Below, piece after piece: positions 1 through 9,924 of a DNA stretch of 64,000 nt (position 1 is the first letter of the stretch; the number at the start of each line of letters is the position of its first letter). The stretch is from Thalassia testudinum (Eukaryota > Streptophyta > Magnoliopsida > Alismatales > Hydrocharitaceae). Both the position numbers and the translations under genes were made by a program. The notes under the pieces were generated by a model that ran no database searches, was not told where the DNA came from, and was given only the letters and a program-made list of their open reading frames with translations. The stretch lies in contig JAZHRO010000036.1 in assembly GCA_037157565.1 (NCBI GenBank), positions 128,472,001-128,536,000 of the forward strand. The letters run 5' to 3'.

Positions 1-42
1 TTTTGCAATTGTAAAGACCAAATTGCCCTCACTCCTTGCAAC

Positions 43-50
43 TATAAAAG
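43..50 (+). promoter_or_regulatory. TATA box of H1 5' LTR
   Basis: TATAAAAG lies just upstream of the part of the LTR that aligns with 45850 onward in the 3' LTR, where TATAAAAAG occupies the same place. This is the likely Pol II core promoter; the transcript would start about 30 bp downstream. Confidence 0.6.
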
Positions 51-688
51 GAGACCCCCTCTATATGAAATTTTCATCCCTTCTCTCCTCTACCTCTCCA
101 AAGATCAAGAGAAGCTTGTCCCACACCTGGGATGCTCCTTAAGAGATAAAGTTAAATTTTCGCTCTCATTTCGGAAGCGGATCCTGCGACGACAACGATG
201 TGCTACCCCATTCTCATTCCTCCTGCCTTGACCTCCTTCCAGCTTTGTCCTCCTTCGTCTAGGCAGCATCTCGTCTGGCTCGTCCTCCAAGCGATCGTCG
301 AGGAGGATAACTTCTCTCTCCATTCTTCTTTACAACTTTCTAGAGTAGAATTTTCCTGCTTTCTAGTGTAGCTGCTTTCTCACTTTCTAGTGTAATTCTT
401 CTCTGGTTTTATTGTATAAACATTTTGAAATATTGAGTGCATGTTTTCTCTCTCTCTCTCATTTATTCTGAATGTTAATATTGCTTCATTGTAATTACAT
501 TACTTCGCTTTTCAACAAAAACTCAAAAAAATATAATTACGAATATAGATCAACGTAGCCTCTCTGAGTTCGACCTGGGATTTCTATTCTGGTACAAATT
601 TTATTTGTTGAACACGAGTTCTTCGCTTTCAAACTACGACGACAGGTTTTTCAAAACCAAATACGTTAGCGTAGTAACTCGTAGTCTC

Positions 689-701
689 AACAACAGATTT
701 C
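689..701 (+). repeat. LINE target site duplication, left copy
   Basis: AACAACAGATTTC is repeated exactly at 2503-2515, directly after the LINE poly(A) tail. A 13-bp duplication of this kind is the expected product of target-primed reverse transcription. Confidence 0.9.
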
Positions 702-1502
702 ATAACTTGAAGAGATGCATTACAACAGCCTCTTTTTCCTCATTAATAAATGGTAAACCGTGTCGTTCTTGGATTCAACCCCAATGTGGAGTAAGGCAAG
801 GTTGTCCTATTGCCCCTTTGATTTTTAATCTTGCGGTGGATACTTTGGCTAGGTTTGCCTGCAAATTGGCTATGGATGGTTTTATAAGGGGGTATTCAAT
901 GTCTAATCATAGGGCTTTAGCTCCTATACTTCAGTATGCTGATGATACTATTTTTCTTGTAGAAGGGGGGAAGAGAGAAGCGCAGGCTCTGTTACATATG
1001 GTTAAATTGTTTGGAGAGGTTTCTAGGCTCAGATTGAATGGAAGTAAATCTTCCTTGGTCTGTTTTTGGGATGAATGATGGTTTACAGAATGAGATCTCT
1101 GCCATTCTTAGTACACCTGTGGTGCCATTACCGATTAAATATCTGGGTCTACCTTTGAAATGTTCTAAGTTGAAGAAAGCAGATTGGTCTTTCCTCTTTG
1201 AAAAGGTAGCTACAAAATTGGAGGGCTGGAATAGTAGATACCTATCAAAAGGGGAGAGGTATATATTACTGAATTCTGTTATCACATCGATTCCTGTTTT
1301 CTTCTTCTCTGTCCTGAGAGCTCCAAATTCTATTTGGAAAAAGCTGGAGGTGATGCAGAAAAGATTCTTTTGGAAAGGGGCCTCCCATCAAGGGGCTTTC
1401 TTTCAACCCTTAAAATGGGAGTCAATTTGCAAACCAAAGAAGCTGGGAGGCATGGGTGTCAGATCCCTTAAGGAATTCAATGAAGCTTTACTTTTGAAAT
1501 AG
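702..1502 (+). pseudogene. LINE ORF2 reverse transcriptase (palm and thumb), broken
   Basis: The first frame (702-1076) shows GVRQGCPIAPLIFNLAVD, the usual L1 motif before the catalytic loop, and then LQYADDTIFL, where YADD holds the two catalytic aspartates. A frameshift near 1040-1076 moves the reading into a second frame (1038-1502) with IKYLGLPL, WNSRYLSKGERYILLNSV and the WESICKPKKLGGMGVRSL block typical of plant L1 reverse transcriptase. The frame is open upstream into the LTR only by chance (first possible codon TTG at 605). The function would be cDNA synthesis at nicked target DNA; this copy cannot make an active enzyme because the N-terminal half is absent and the frame is broken. 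Confidence 0.88.
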
Positions 1503-2419
1503 GCTGTTCGGTTACTGCAGGGGAAAAAAAAATTTGGACAGAAATTATTCAGGACAGTTACGGGAGTACCAATGATGAGAAAAATCGTCTTAACCCACGT
1601 AAACCATCACCTTTTTGGCTTTCTGTGGTGAGAGCCTTGAAGGAAAATTGGAATTTTTTCAAATCTGTTTTAGGTGATGGAAAAAGCTTTAAGTTTTGGC
1701 TGGAGAATTGGGTACACGAAGGGACGCTTAAAGATAGGTTCCCCCTTACTTATGCTGCGGTAGCAAATAAAAATGCAGTGGTAGCTGATTATTGGGATGC
1801 GGATTTGGAGTAGTGGCTGTTAAATATTGGTGGGAGGAATAATCATGAAACAAGAACCCGAGTAGAGAATGAACGTCTCATGCAAGAGCTTGCTGCTTTC
1901 AAACCCATGCCTCATGAATATGACACATACAAATGGGAAGGTAATTTTTCTACTGCGGCTGCCTATGACAAATTGATAATGTCCTCCAGGATGGCGGAAG
2001 ATGAAGAAATGGGGAAAAAGCTATGGAAGTTAAAAGTACCACTAAAGTTACAAATTTTCTTATGGCTGTGCAGGAGGGATGGTTTGATTACTGGATATCT
2101 AAGGCACAGAAGGATGGGGACCCCAACCCAGTTTTGTTATTTGTGTGGGTTGCATAATGATTCTACAGATCATATCTTCTCTTCATGTGCTATCACTGAT
2201 TATGTTTGGAGGAGAGTATGCAATGAGTCCTTACCCACCTGAGGAAATTTGTGGAGCTGTCTGGTAGATGGGAATAAGCCTTATATACATATGGTGGCTG
2301 TTCTGTGGGCGGTATGGAGGGCTAGAAATGAGTGTGTTTTTCAGGAGACCCCAGCTCATGTGGAAAATATTGTAAATTTATGCTGGAGGCTCATACAATG
2401 CTGGGAGTCAAACTTGTAA
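1503..2419 (+). pseudogene. LINE ORF2 C-terminal region with zinc-binding domain, broken
   Basis: After a stop at 1501 the homology continues through 1625-1813 (FWLENWVHEGTLKDRFP) and 1880-2419. The last part contains LWKLKVPLKLQIFLWLCRR and the Cys/His cluster CYLCGLHNDSTDHIFSSC, which is the reverse-transcriptase zinc-binding domain (zf-RVT family) of plant LINEs. An in-frame TGA at 2240 interrupts it; the same frame then runs to a stop at 2417-2419. About 80 bp of 3' UTR follow before the A run. Confidence 0.85.
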
Positions 2420-2502
2420 ATTATTTTTTTTATTATCAATAATAGCTCTCCTGGTTTGCTATCGGTGATTCGATAGCATTCCTTTCTTCCTCAAAAAAAA
2501 AA

Positions 2503-2515
2503 AACAACAGATTTC
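2503..2515 (+). repeat. LINE target site duplication, right copy
   Basis: AACAACAGATTTC follows the A run of the LINE and matches 689-701 exactly. Confidence 0.9.
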
Positions 2516-2587
2516 CTCGCAAATTGCACTATAACGACGGGTTTTCAAAACTAAACCTTTTTGCGTAGAATTTCTGATCCAACATTT

Positions 2588-2605
2588 TGGCATTGTTGCC
2601 GGGGA
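2588..2605 (+). promoter_or_regulatory. H1 primer binding site (tRNA-Asp type, decayed)
   Basis: TGGCATTGTTGCCGGGGA lies 3 nt after the LTR end. The 3' end of plant tRNA-Asp(GTC) is complementary to TGGCGCCGTTGCCGGGGA, which is found intact at 19219 and 29062. The three differences here are all G-to-A or C-to-T. tRNA-Asp priming is typical of the Athila lineage. Confidence 0.85.
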
Positions 2606-3849
2606 GGCAACGAATCTTGATTTCCTTTCCACATTTCCACGCACTTATCTATTTTCTAACTTGCTTTTATTTCTTTTCTATTATTTTCCAGGTACCTCAA
2701 CAGGGAATCTTTAAGCCGTAGAAAGGAGTAAAGTGTAGTTGAAGAAAACTGTAAGTGCTCCCCATTCTTCCCCCCTCCATAGAGTTCATTTCATAACCCT
2801 AATTCAAACTTTAATTAACCTAGGTGTTCTCATAAACCCTAGGATTAGTTTTGATTGTTTGATTTCCACCTCCACCCATCCCACCCTCCGCTTATAAAAA
2901 GAAAGAAAAAAATCTCACAGAGGTACACGACCTCTTTTGATCTTCGTACTCAACCGGTCAACCGATCTTTGGAACCTGCACACACACACCTAAACACTTA
3001 ATTGAGTAGAATTATATTAGGTAACCACTTGTGTGCCTAACTTAGTGGTGCATTAAGGCCAATTGTTTGAGTTGTTTGGGCCGCACCACTTCATCTAAGA
3101 TCAACTCATCAAGTAGCTCTCTCTTAGGGTTTATAATTTAGTTCAATACCAGGCACTCCCCTTTACTTTTGATTTCAAAAGGAAAAGATCTTCTCCCGTG
3201 TTTTGAAAATCTGGTTTGCCTCTCGAACTTGATTGAATTTACCTAATTCTAAACCTTAAAAGCTACATAAGCAAGATTTGAACCTTAAAATCCACTCATC
3301 CAAATAATCTTGCTTGAAAACCCTGGTTGTGCATGCACTCACATATATTCAATCAATCATTAAAGGCACAATCCATTTTAAGGGCCCATCACATTCCATA
3401 AGCACTACAATCCTAAGCCTAAGTTAAAATTGATTAGACTTTGTCCTTAAGGATTGATTCGCTCTTCGAGGCCCAGATTGAGATTGTTCATGATTAACCT
3501 ACTTGTACTAGTCAATCTAATGTCTAGCTAGGGGAGTAGTGTCAAACAACCATGATTGGGGGATACACTAGGAATCGGAGGCGTAAGCCAAAGGAAGAAC
3601 CTTCTCCCAAGCCCCTCCTTCTAACTGGTTGGATTGACTGGATACAAGTAGAGTAAATCATCTATAATCTTAAGATGGATTCTGAGAGTCTGTAGATCCT
3701 TAGGCTACCCAACTTAAGGACAGGATTACTTTGTTGTGCTGCAGGGTTCTTATCCCCAGTCCTTCTAACCTCCTCCTAGTTTATGCTTGGAAGGAGGTCA
3801 TTAGATCACTCTAGGAGGCGTAGATTGAATTTTGGCCAAAATAATCCCA
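2606..3849 (+). other. H1 untranslated leader
   Basis: This is noncoding sequence between the primer binding site and gag. Parts of it (about 3340-3830) are found in reverse complement at 47040-47680, the leader of element X, confirming that H1 and X belong to related families. No reading frame or clear regulatory motif was recognised. Confidence 0.7.
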
Positions 3850-5520
3850 TGGCCGATCAACGAGATGTTTCAAATGCAGCTGGAACAAATGCAGAGAATG
3901 CAAGAATGGTTTCAGAGAATGCAGGGCGCTAAGCCCTTGAAGGATTTTTAAGATCCTTCAAATTATGAGGAATGTCCCGGCATCCAGATTCCAGCCGGAG
4001 ACATTGAAATCAAGCCCCAGGTGTTAAGCCTGATCAAACATTTCCATGGGCTTAGCTCTGAAGACCTGTTTCAGCATTTGGAGGACTTGACCACTTTGGT
4101 CCAGGTCACCAAAGCACGAAACGTGAATGAAGAGCAAATGATCATGAGGCTCTTTTCCCATTCTCTTAGGGATAAGACTGCTCATTGGTACAAGACCATA
4201 GGAAGACTGATAGCAACTTGGAATGATCTTAAATCGACTTTCTTAAAGAAATTCTTTCGAGTCATGCGTATCGATGCACTGAGGCAGGTGATTACTACTT
4301 TCGTCTAGCGGCCGGGGGAGTAGTTTCATGTTGCCTGGGAGCGATTCTAGGACTTATTGCAGAAGTGTCCACACCATGAGGTGCCAAAAATGGCAACTCA
4401 TGCAGATCTTTTACCATGAATTGATTGAGCAACTTAGAAATCACGTGGACGCTTCTTGCAGAGTCAATTTCATCAACAAAGATGCAGATAGTGCACATGA
4501 TTTTTTTGAGGAAATGAGTGAAAATTCAATCAATCATGCCTCCATGGATACGTTTAACCGGTCCCAACAACATAGATCAAATGTTAATGAGGTCCATGAC
4601 TATAATTCATTTTATATGGAGCTGATTTGTAATAAACTAGATAAGGTGGACCTGGTTACTAAAAGGATGGAGGAATGGATGGCTGGAAACTCTGTGAACA
4701 ATTCTCGATCCACTCAATCCCAAAATTTCGGATTCTATTATTCGCGAGCTCCTTCCAGATGGGAGTTCGTCAATCAACTGGATGCGGCTCAACCTATGAG
4801 ACCGCATTACTCAGAACACCATGGGTTCCAAACCGGGGCCTTTGATCCCAGTTTCTCTGATCTCTCCCTGTCTTTCTCTCCATCCTCACCCTATGAGGAT
4901 GTCTATGCTGTACAGGAGAATGTTAGGTCCAACCTATACTCCAATGCTTATAATTCGAGTTAGAGGAACCACCCTAACTTCTCTTGGAAAAATTTGGGGT
5001 AGGAGACCCAATTTTGACCCAACAACTATGCTCCACAAAGACCAATGGGTCAAGGTCATGTTTATACTCAACTACCACCAAATCAGCTCAATCAGCTAGT
5101 TTGAAATTCTCATCAACCCATAAGGCAAGCTGATTTGAACCGACAGATGGTAGAGATGCAAGGATCTATGCTCCAGCTCATGCAACAAATGAAAACCTCG
5201 CTGGGCAACTTGCAAATCGGGCTCATTGCTAATACCCGTCAGCCTGGATCTCTGCCGTCTCAATTCATACCCAACCCGCGCAACATATAGAATTCGGGCA
5301 ATCAAGCCCAAGGGTACAGGAATCAGAGGGACCCACATGCACATGCTCAGGTGGTTGAGCAGGGCCCTTCATCTTCTGCTTCTTCATCAAATCTAGGGTT
5401 TCTGGCTAATCAAGCCCCTCCGATCTTTCCTAACCCTCCCCAAGACCCAAACCCGTATGCATCTGGCAATTCCTTTACTTTGAGGAGTGGAAGGCAAACC
5501 CATGACCCACAACTACCCTG
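3850..5520 (+). pseudogene. gag: H1 gag, broken
   Basis: The first ATG (MADQRDVSN) at 3850 is followed by a stop within about 25 codons. Homology to the plant Athila gag continues at 4021-4308 (SEDLFQHLEDL, MRLFSHSLRDKTAHWY, the core of the retrotransposon gag domain) and 4328-4963 (FFEEMSENSINHASMDTF and CNKLDKVDLV). It closes with the Athila hallmark NHPNFSW just after the stop at 4962. At least four frame breaks are visible. The product would be the capsid-like protein packaging element RNA. M encodes a homologous gag on the other strand, with similar blocks such as MCENSINNDS. Confidence 0.85.
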
Positions 5521-6157
5521 CTTTAGTTAAGAAAATCCTGGCGAGCCTGAGGAAAGAAAGAAAAACTCTGAAGGAGAAATCAAGGCTCAGGAACCTAATT
5601 CCAAAGATCTGACTCATGTTCCTTTTCTTGAGGCCTTGATTAAACCTAGGAAGAAGAAGCCAGTTGATAGTGACGAGGAGCTTTTGAATATATTCAAGAA
5701 TGTTGAAATCAATATCCTACTCCTTGATGCTATCAAACACATACTAGCTTATGCTAAATTCTTAAAGGATTTATGCACCTAGAAGCATAAGCTGAGGGAA
5801 TCTGTTCTGAAGAAGGTAATACTCTCCGAGCAGGCTAGTTCTGTTATCTTGCATCACCTTCCTCCAACAAAGAGAGATCTAGGTGCCCCTTTGATTTCAT
5901 GTGTTATCGGAGATTACACTTTTGTTCGGCACTCTTAGATCTAGGTGCATCCATTAACCTAATTCCGACTTCTCTTTATGTGAAGCTTGGATTAGGTGAA
6001 CCTCGGCCGACCTCAGCAATGCTGCAGTTAGCGGACCGTTCCGTCACAAATCTGAAAGGCATTATTGAGGATGTTATTGTCAAGGTTAATGATTTTTATT
6101 TTCCTATAGATTTTCTTATCCTTGAGATAAATGTACCTGAGAATTTAAGGAGCACGC
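5521..6157 (+). pseudogene. pro: H1 gag-protease linker and protease N-part, broken and interrupted by M
   Basis: The linker shows the conserved stretch PFLEALIKPRKKKP, then SEQASSVILHHLPPTKRDLG. A frameshift near 5900 leads into LLDLGASINLIPTSLY, where DLGA is the Athila equivalent of the aspartic protease active site, then LQLADRSV and DFYFPIDFLIL. The reading is cut after PENLRSTP by the left end of element M at 6158. The matching continuation (TPII.. then FLATAKANIN) resumes at 38172 beyond M, with a stop in the joint region. The product would be the Gag-Pol processing protease. Confidence 0.85.
6153..6157 (+). repeat. Target site duplication of M, left copy
   Basis: CACGC here pairs with CACAC at 38167-38171. 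The single mismatch is a CpG-type transition. The H1 protease reading frame continues across the two sides, which supports these boundaries. Confidence 0.75.
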
Positions 6158-7080
6158 CATTGACGAGGCAAGATCGTGTTTTTAAAAGATGTTCATTGCA
6201 GTATAAATGAAATTGCCGCGAAAACAAATAAGAATTTATAACTCGAAAATCAAGGTATCTGAGGTCGAATGCAGGGAGCAATTGGGTATTTAAAAACTTA
6301 AAAGCACAACTCTTAATTTAATAAAAATCAATAACCAATCCAATCAAAATTGAGTACTGTCAATGTAGAAATAATGCTAAAAAATTGGACGTCTGATGTT
6401 TAAAAGCTCTTACTACAGTGCTTGATTTATCTTTCTCTTTCTGATTTTTGTCTTCTCTTTCTCTCTTCTTTCTCTTTCTCTTTCTCTGCGGCTATGCTTC
6501 TTTTGCCTTCTTTGGCTTCTCCTTCTTTTCTTTCTTCTGCTGCGGCTAAGTCCCTACTTGGCTTTGCCTTCAGCAGCTACCTTCTTCTTCTTCTTCTCTT
6601 CCTCTTCTGCACTTGGTCTTCTTCTTCAGCCGCTCCTCTGCTATAGTGCTTCTCTTTTCTTCTTCTTCTTTTTCCTCCCTTGATGTGGCTAGGTCCTTCC
6701 TTCTTCAGCCTTTACCTTTAGCTGCACCTTTTTCCTTTGCTTCTTCTTCTTTCACTTCTTTACTGCACCTCTTCCTTCCTTAGCTCCTTCTTCTTTCCTG
6801 CACAGCACAATGAAGCAAAACCTACCCCTCGCCTCCCCACGTCTCTCTCTCTCTCTCTTTCTCTCTTAGGAACGCTCTCCCAGAGTTGGGTAATCGGGTC
6901 GGGTGCCAGGTCCGGGTCCAAGCGCACCGGCGTGGTGTAGTGCACGAGGAGTGCTAGGTATAGGTAATCGGGTCGAGTGCCAAGTCCGTGGGGGTAGGGG
7001 TCGCGGATGAGGCGTGAGTGAGCGAGGGCGAGGGACTTCACCCCTGTGTTACTTGAGGCAACCAACTGAAGGCACAAATT

Positions 7081-7124
7081 CAATATATATCAAACTGCTT
7101 ACCCCTGAGTTTACGAGGTGGGAC
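7081..7124 (-). promoter_or_regulatory. USE plus TATA pair in M 3' LTR
   Basis: On the minus strand GTCCCACCTCG (7124-7114) is followed after 24 bp by TATATATTG. The motif differs by one base from the plant snRNA upstream sequence element RTCCCACATCG. The same pair with identical spacing is present in every other M/P-family LTR in the window. Confidence 0.6.
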
Positions 7125-7916
7125 ATTTCGCTTCTGCTGGTGCCTGCAGGAGGAGAAGCCATGCAATTAGAGCGGCTGGAAGCCTCACGACATCTGCTCT
7201 CAGGCTGGATACACTCGCATGCTTAACGTGCGTAACCTGGAGCCCTGAAGCCTGGAGCATGCGACCTGGAGCTCTGAAGCAAGCAAGCTTGCTTCAACGC
7301 TAATGGCGGAAGAAGGCTCAGACATGCACGACACGAAGATGGCCTTGCGGCCCTATCAAACAATAGGGAAAGCTTTGCCGTATCACGACGAAGGTGAGGC
7401 GGGGATCAACATGGCACAGAATGGCCTAGGCATGCGTGCCTAGGTCGGACTGTGACTGTGTGTGTGGGTTTGTTAGGTGGAAGTATGGGGCGAGTGTGGC
7501 GGTCAGTGGATGGGCGGAGAGTGATCAGTGGGTGATGGCAGAGGTGATGAGGTTGGTGGCGAGAGGTGTGGAGATGTGGAGTGGTGGATGCGTCTTGCCG
7601 GAGGTCCACCTGAGATGGAGAAGATGAAGGTGGACAGTGGCAGTCGAGGGGCGGTTTAGGAAATAAAATGAGGGAAAATGAAGTGTGGGAGGAGAGAAAT
7701 TTATCTATGGTGATTGGGACGAAGGGGAGGCAGAGGAGACGAGCGGTGCGTATGTGCTGTCGTTGGGGAAGACAGCCCTGAGGTGGAGATGACGGCGACA
7801 AGGAGGAGGTCGGAGAGGCGTGCGCTGGTATAGCATAACGTGGAGGAACGAGACGAAGCTAACCCTGCCACTGGTATGGTGGCAAAGTGACGAGAGGAGG
7901 GAGGGGAGATCGCCAG

Positions 7917-8059
7917 AGCTTGCGGGCGTTGGACCGGAGATGAGGAGGGAAGAAATTAAGAGGGTATCTGCGGCCAAATCAAGCTTGGGAGATGCGCAAA
8001 GGATCGGGGGTCCTTTTATAGCCGCTGGCCGAGCCCTTTGTGGTTGGAAGGTAAGACTT
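7917..8059 (+). repeat. 143-bp direct repeat, left copy
   Basis: AGCTTGCGGGC to GGTAAGACTT is repeated at 9782-9924, on the other side of the copia LTR. The homologous M right LTR (about 37130-37270) has a single copy, so the duplication arose with or before the copia insertion. Confidence 0.9.
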
Positions 8060-8464
8060 GTTGGTGCTAGAGCACCAAGATCATTTGTTTTGATGATAAC
8101 AAAACACGTGTTATTTAACATTTGCAATTTGAGTCCTAGATTTCAGGTCAATTGCAAATGTGGACGTGTTTAGACGGAGTTCGAGCTCGCATCCAGGACG
8201 GATTGGAGGAGCTTGACGGAAAACAGAGGTTCGCGTGGAGCGACAGATTGAAGATGGAAGGAAATGAAGAATAGGATAGATTTCCTTCTTTTGTACTTGT
8301 TGTATTTTTCGTTTCTTTTGTTGCTCTTTATTTCCTTAGAAATTATGTTAAAGAGCCTCAAAGAACCCTAACAGTAGTCCTAGGAACATCGACACAACCC
8401 TAGGATACTTAGGTTTTCTGTAGAATACTTAGAAAACCAATATAGGGTTCAAACAGCACTTCCA

Positions 8465-8993
8465 GACGTCTAATTCCAAAATCAGACGTCTGATAAAGTA
8501 TTTTAAGACGTCTGACTGTTGCTTCAGACGTCTGAGAACTGTTAGGCTGGATGTACCTAGTTCTGTCTGATGAAATCAGACGTCCATACCTTAGTCCAGA
8601 CGTCTTAGAAGGCGTCTGATGGACTTGCCAGACGTCCAGATAGTGGACCGTTGGCTAACTTAGCAAGCACGGCAGTATATGACCGTTAGAGCCTTATCAG
8701 ACGTCCATAGGTCTTCCCGGACGTCTGATAATTGATCGTTTTGCCTCGACTGACCCGAAAATCTCTTCTCAGAGATTTTTTAGCCGTTGCAAATCCATTC
8801 CGTAGAAAAAGTTGGTTTCCAGACGTCCAGGCATAGTGCCAGACATCCTGTATGTCGTCTGATCGACTTGAACAAGAACCCTGTTTAGATCTGATTCAAG
8901 TCAGGAGGAAACCCGCATGAAATCAGACGTCTGACCTTGAAATCAGACGTCTTAAAGTGGCCTTACAGACGTATGATGCCAGAATTAGACGTC
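8465..8993 (+). repeat. Array of palindromic GACGTC motifs in copia LTR
   Basis: GACGTC occurs 13 times in about 530 bp (8465, 8485, 8507, 8527, 8579, 8599, 8631, 8700, 8720, 8822, 8926, 8946, 8988), mostly within TCAGACGTCTGA or one-base variants, with further degenerate copies between. Chance expectation is about one per 4 kb. Irregular spacing and palindromic units recall the repeated palindromes described in Sirevirus LTR regulatory regions. GACGTC is also the core of the plant bZIP C-box. Confidence 0.85.
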
Positions 8994-9106
8994 TGATCAC
9001 CCTGTCAAATGTAATCATTGTCCTGATTTCGGCCTGATTCTCTTGGGCTTTGCACCCAACGGCTATAGAACCCTTCCTAAGCCTTCCAAAGCCTTCCTAA
9101 GGCCTC

Positions 9107-9114
9107 TATAAATA
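9107..9114 (+). promoter_or_regulatory. TATA box of copia LTR copy A
   Basis: TATAAATA sits in GGCCTCTATAAATAGAGGGG, downstream of the palindrome array. Copy B has the reverse complement near 39005. This is the likely Pol II core promoter of the copia LTR. Confidence 0.65.
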
Positions 9115-9781
9115 GAGGGGAACCTTTGCAACACAAATACACACCAAGAGAAACACAAGAGACACACTTGGATACACTTAGCTACACACTTCCACACTCT
9201 TTTGTGTCCAGAAAAGATCTTGCTCTCTAAGCTCATGCTCCATCATCTTGAGAGCATCAAGCCTTCGCGCACCCGCTCTCCCGCCATTGTTCATGAGAGC
9301 GACATTGCACCGTTGCGTGGCTCATGCACCCGCGTCATCGTCGACGCACTCCTTGCAAAGGGGAGTTTCCTAAATCCTATAGAAGCTTAGGTTTATTACT
9401 TTGTTGGCTCTATAGGTTTGTTGTTTATTTTACCTTTGTCTTTTGGTTGGGTATTCGCTTTGCGAATTCCCGTCTCCTTCGTGGGACAAAATCCTTCTCG
9501 TGGAGAGAAGGGGTTGAGGAACGCAACCCTCGTACTTGTAGCATGGTTGTACTGAGGTTGAATCACCCTCGTTTTAAAGTGATTCGGTTAGTGGATTTGA
9601 TCAACTAGGTTGATCGGAAAATCCTAACTCGAGAGGGTTAGGTGGTGGTTTTCACCCGGTTTGGGTTTCCACCTAAAAATCTTTGTGTACTTGTGCGATT
9701 GATTTTTTTGTGAGATTGCTTTATATTTTATTTCCGCATTTTATTACGTCACCCCTCTTCGAAGGGAGAACCTTCAATCTA

Positions 9782-9924
9782 AGCTTGCGGGCTTTTGACC
9801 GGAGATGAGGAGGGAAGAAATTAAGAGGGTATCTGCGGCCAAATCAAGCTTGGGAGATGCGCAAAGGATCGGGGGTCCTTTTATAGCCGCTGGCCGAGCC
9901 CTTTGTGGTTGGAAGGTAAGACTT
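9782..9924 (+). repeat. 143-bp direct repeat, right copy
   Basis: This nearly identical copy of 7917-8059 is separated from the copia LTR end by about 27 bp of extra sequence (9755-9781) that is absent beside copia copy B. The pattern suggests break repair with filler DNA. Confidence 0.85.

Larger units (their letters stand above)
702..2502 (+). mobile_element. 5'-truncated L1-type LINE
   Basis: The 1.8-kb insert is bounded by a perfect 13-bp target duplication and ends in a run of about 10 A. It encodes the 3' part of a plant L1 ORF2: the reverse transcriptase palm with YADD, the thumb/connection region, and the reverse-transcriptase zinc-binding domain. ORF1, the endonuclease and the N-terminal half of the reverse transcriptase are absent, so this is a dead-on-arrival 5'-truncated copy. 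It inserted into the U5 end of the H1 5' LTR in the same orientation. Coding frames are now broken, so it is not recent. Confidence 0.93.
1..2584 (+). repeat. 5' LTR of Athila element H1 (cut by window start, split by a LINE)
   Basis: The segment ends in ATCCAACA immediately before a tRNA-Asp type primer binding site, which marks the 3' end of a 5' LTR. It aligns with the LTR at 44803-46514: both have a TATA box, a 'gatgctcct' block, a pyrimidine-rich tract, and the same closing segment with GGTTTTCAAAACTAAACC. The LTR start lies outside the window. A LINE occupies 702-2502. The two LTRs are strongly diverged by eye (well over 10%), so the insertion is old. The last ~95 bp (U5 end) appears to be imperfectly duplicated. 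Confidence 0.8.
8059..9754 (+). mobile_element. Ty1/copia (Sirevirus-like) solo LTR, copy A
   Basis: It starts TGTTGGTGCTAGAGCACCA, a start typical of plant Sirevirus LTRs, and ends near TTTATTACGTCA. A reverse-complement copy of almost the same length is at 38376-40051. No copia genes, primer binding site or second LTR accompany it, so it is a solo LTR. It holds a TATA box and a dense array of GACGTC palindromes at 8465-8993. Superfamily assignment rests on the LTR ends and architecture, not on coding sequence. It is flanked by a 143-bp repeat instead of a 5-bp target duplication. Confidence 0.7.

Noticed and set aside
605..1078. A complete small reverse transcriptase gene starting at 605
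   Set aside because: The first ~32 codons are LTR sequence upstream of the LINE junction at 702 and the start is TTG; it is a truncated LINE fragment.
6422..6940. Leu/Ser-rich plus-strand frames resembling signal peptides
   Set aside because: Complement of the LTR purine tract; the M LTR is on the minus strand and the same frames recur at 25762-26272.
7406..8127. Overlapping minus and plus open frames of 117-140 codons
   Set aside because: They lie in the G/C- and C/T-rich part of the M LTR, on both strands, with biased composition and no domain; matching chance frames recur in the right LTR.
8465..8993. CRISPR array
   Set aside because: The repeat unit is a 10-12 bp palindrome at irregular spacing in a plant LTR; no spacer-repeat regularity.
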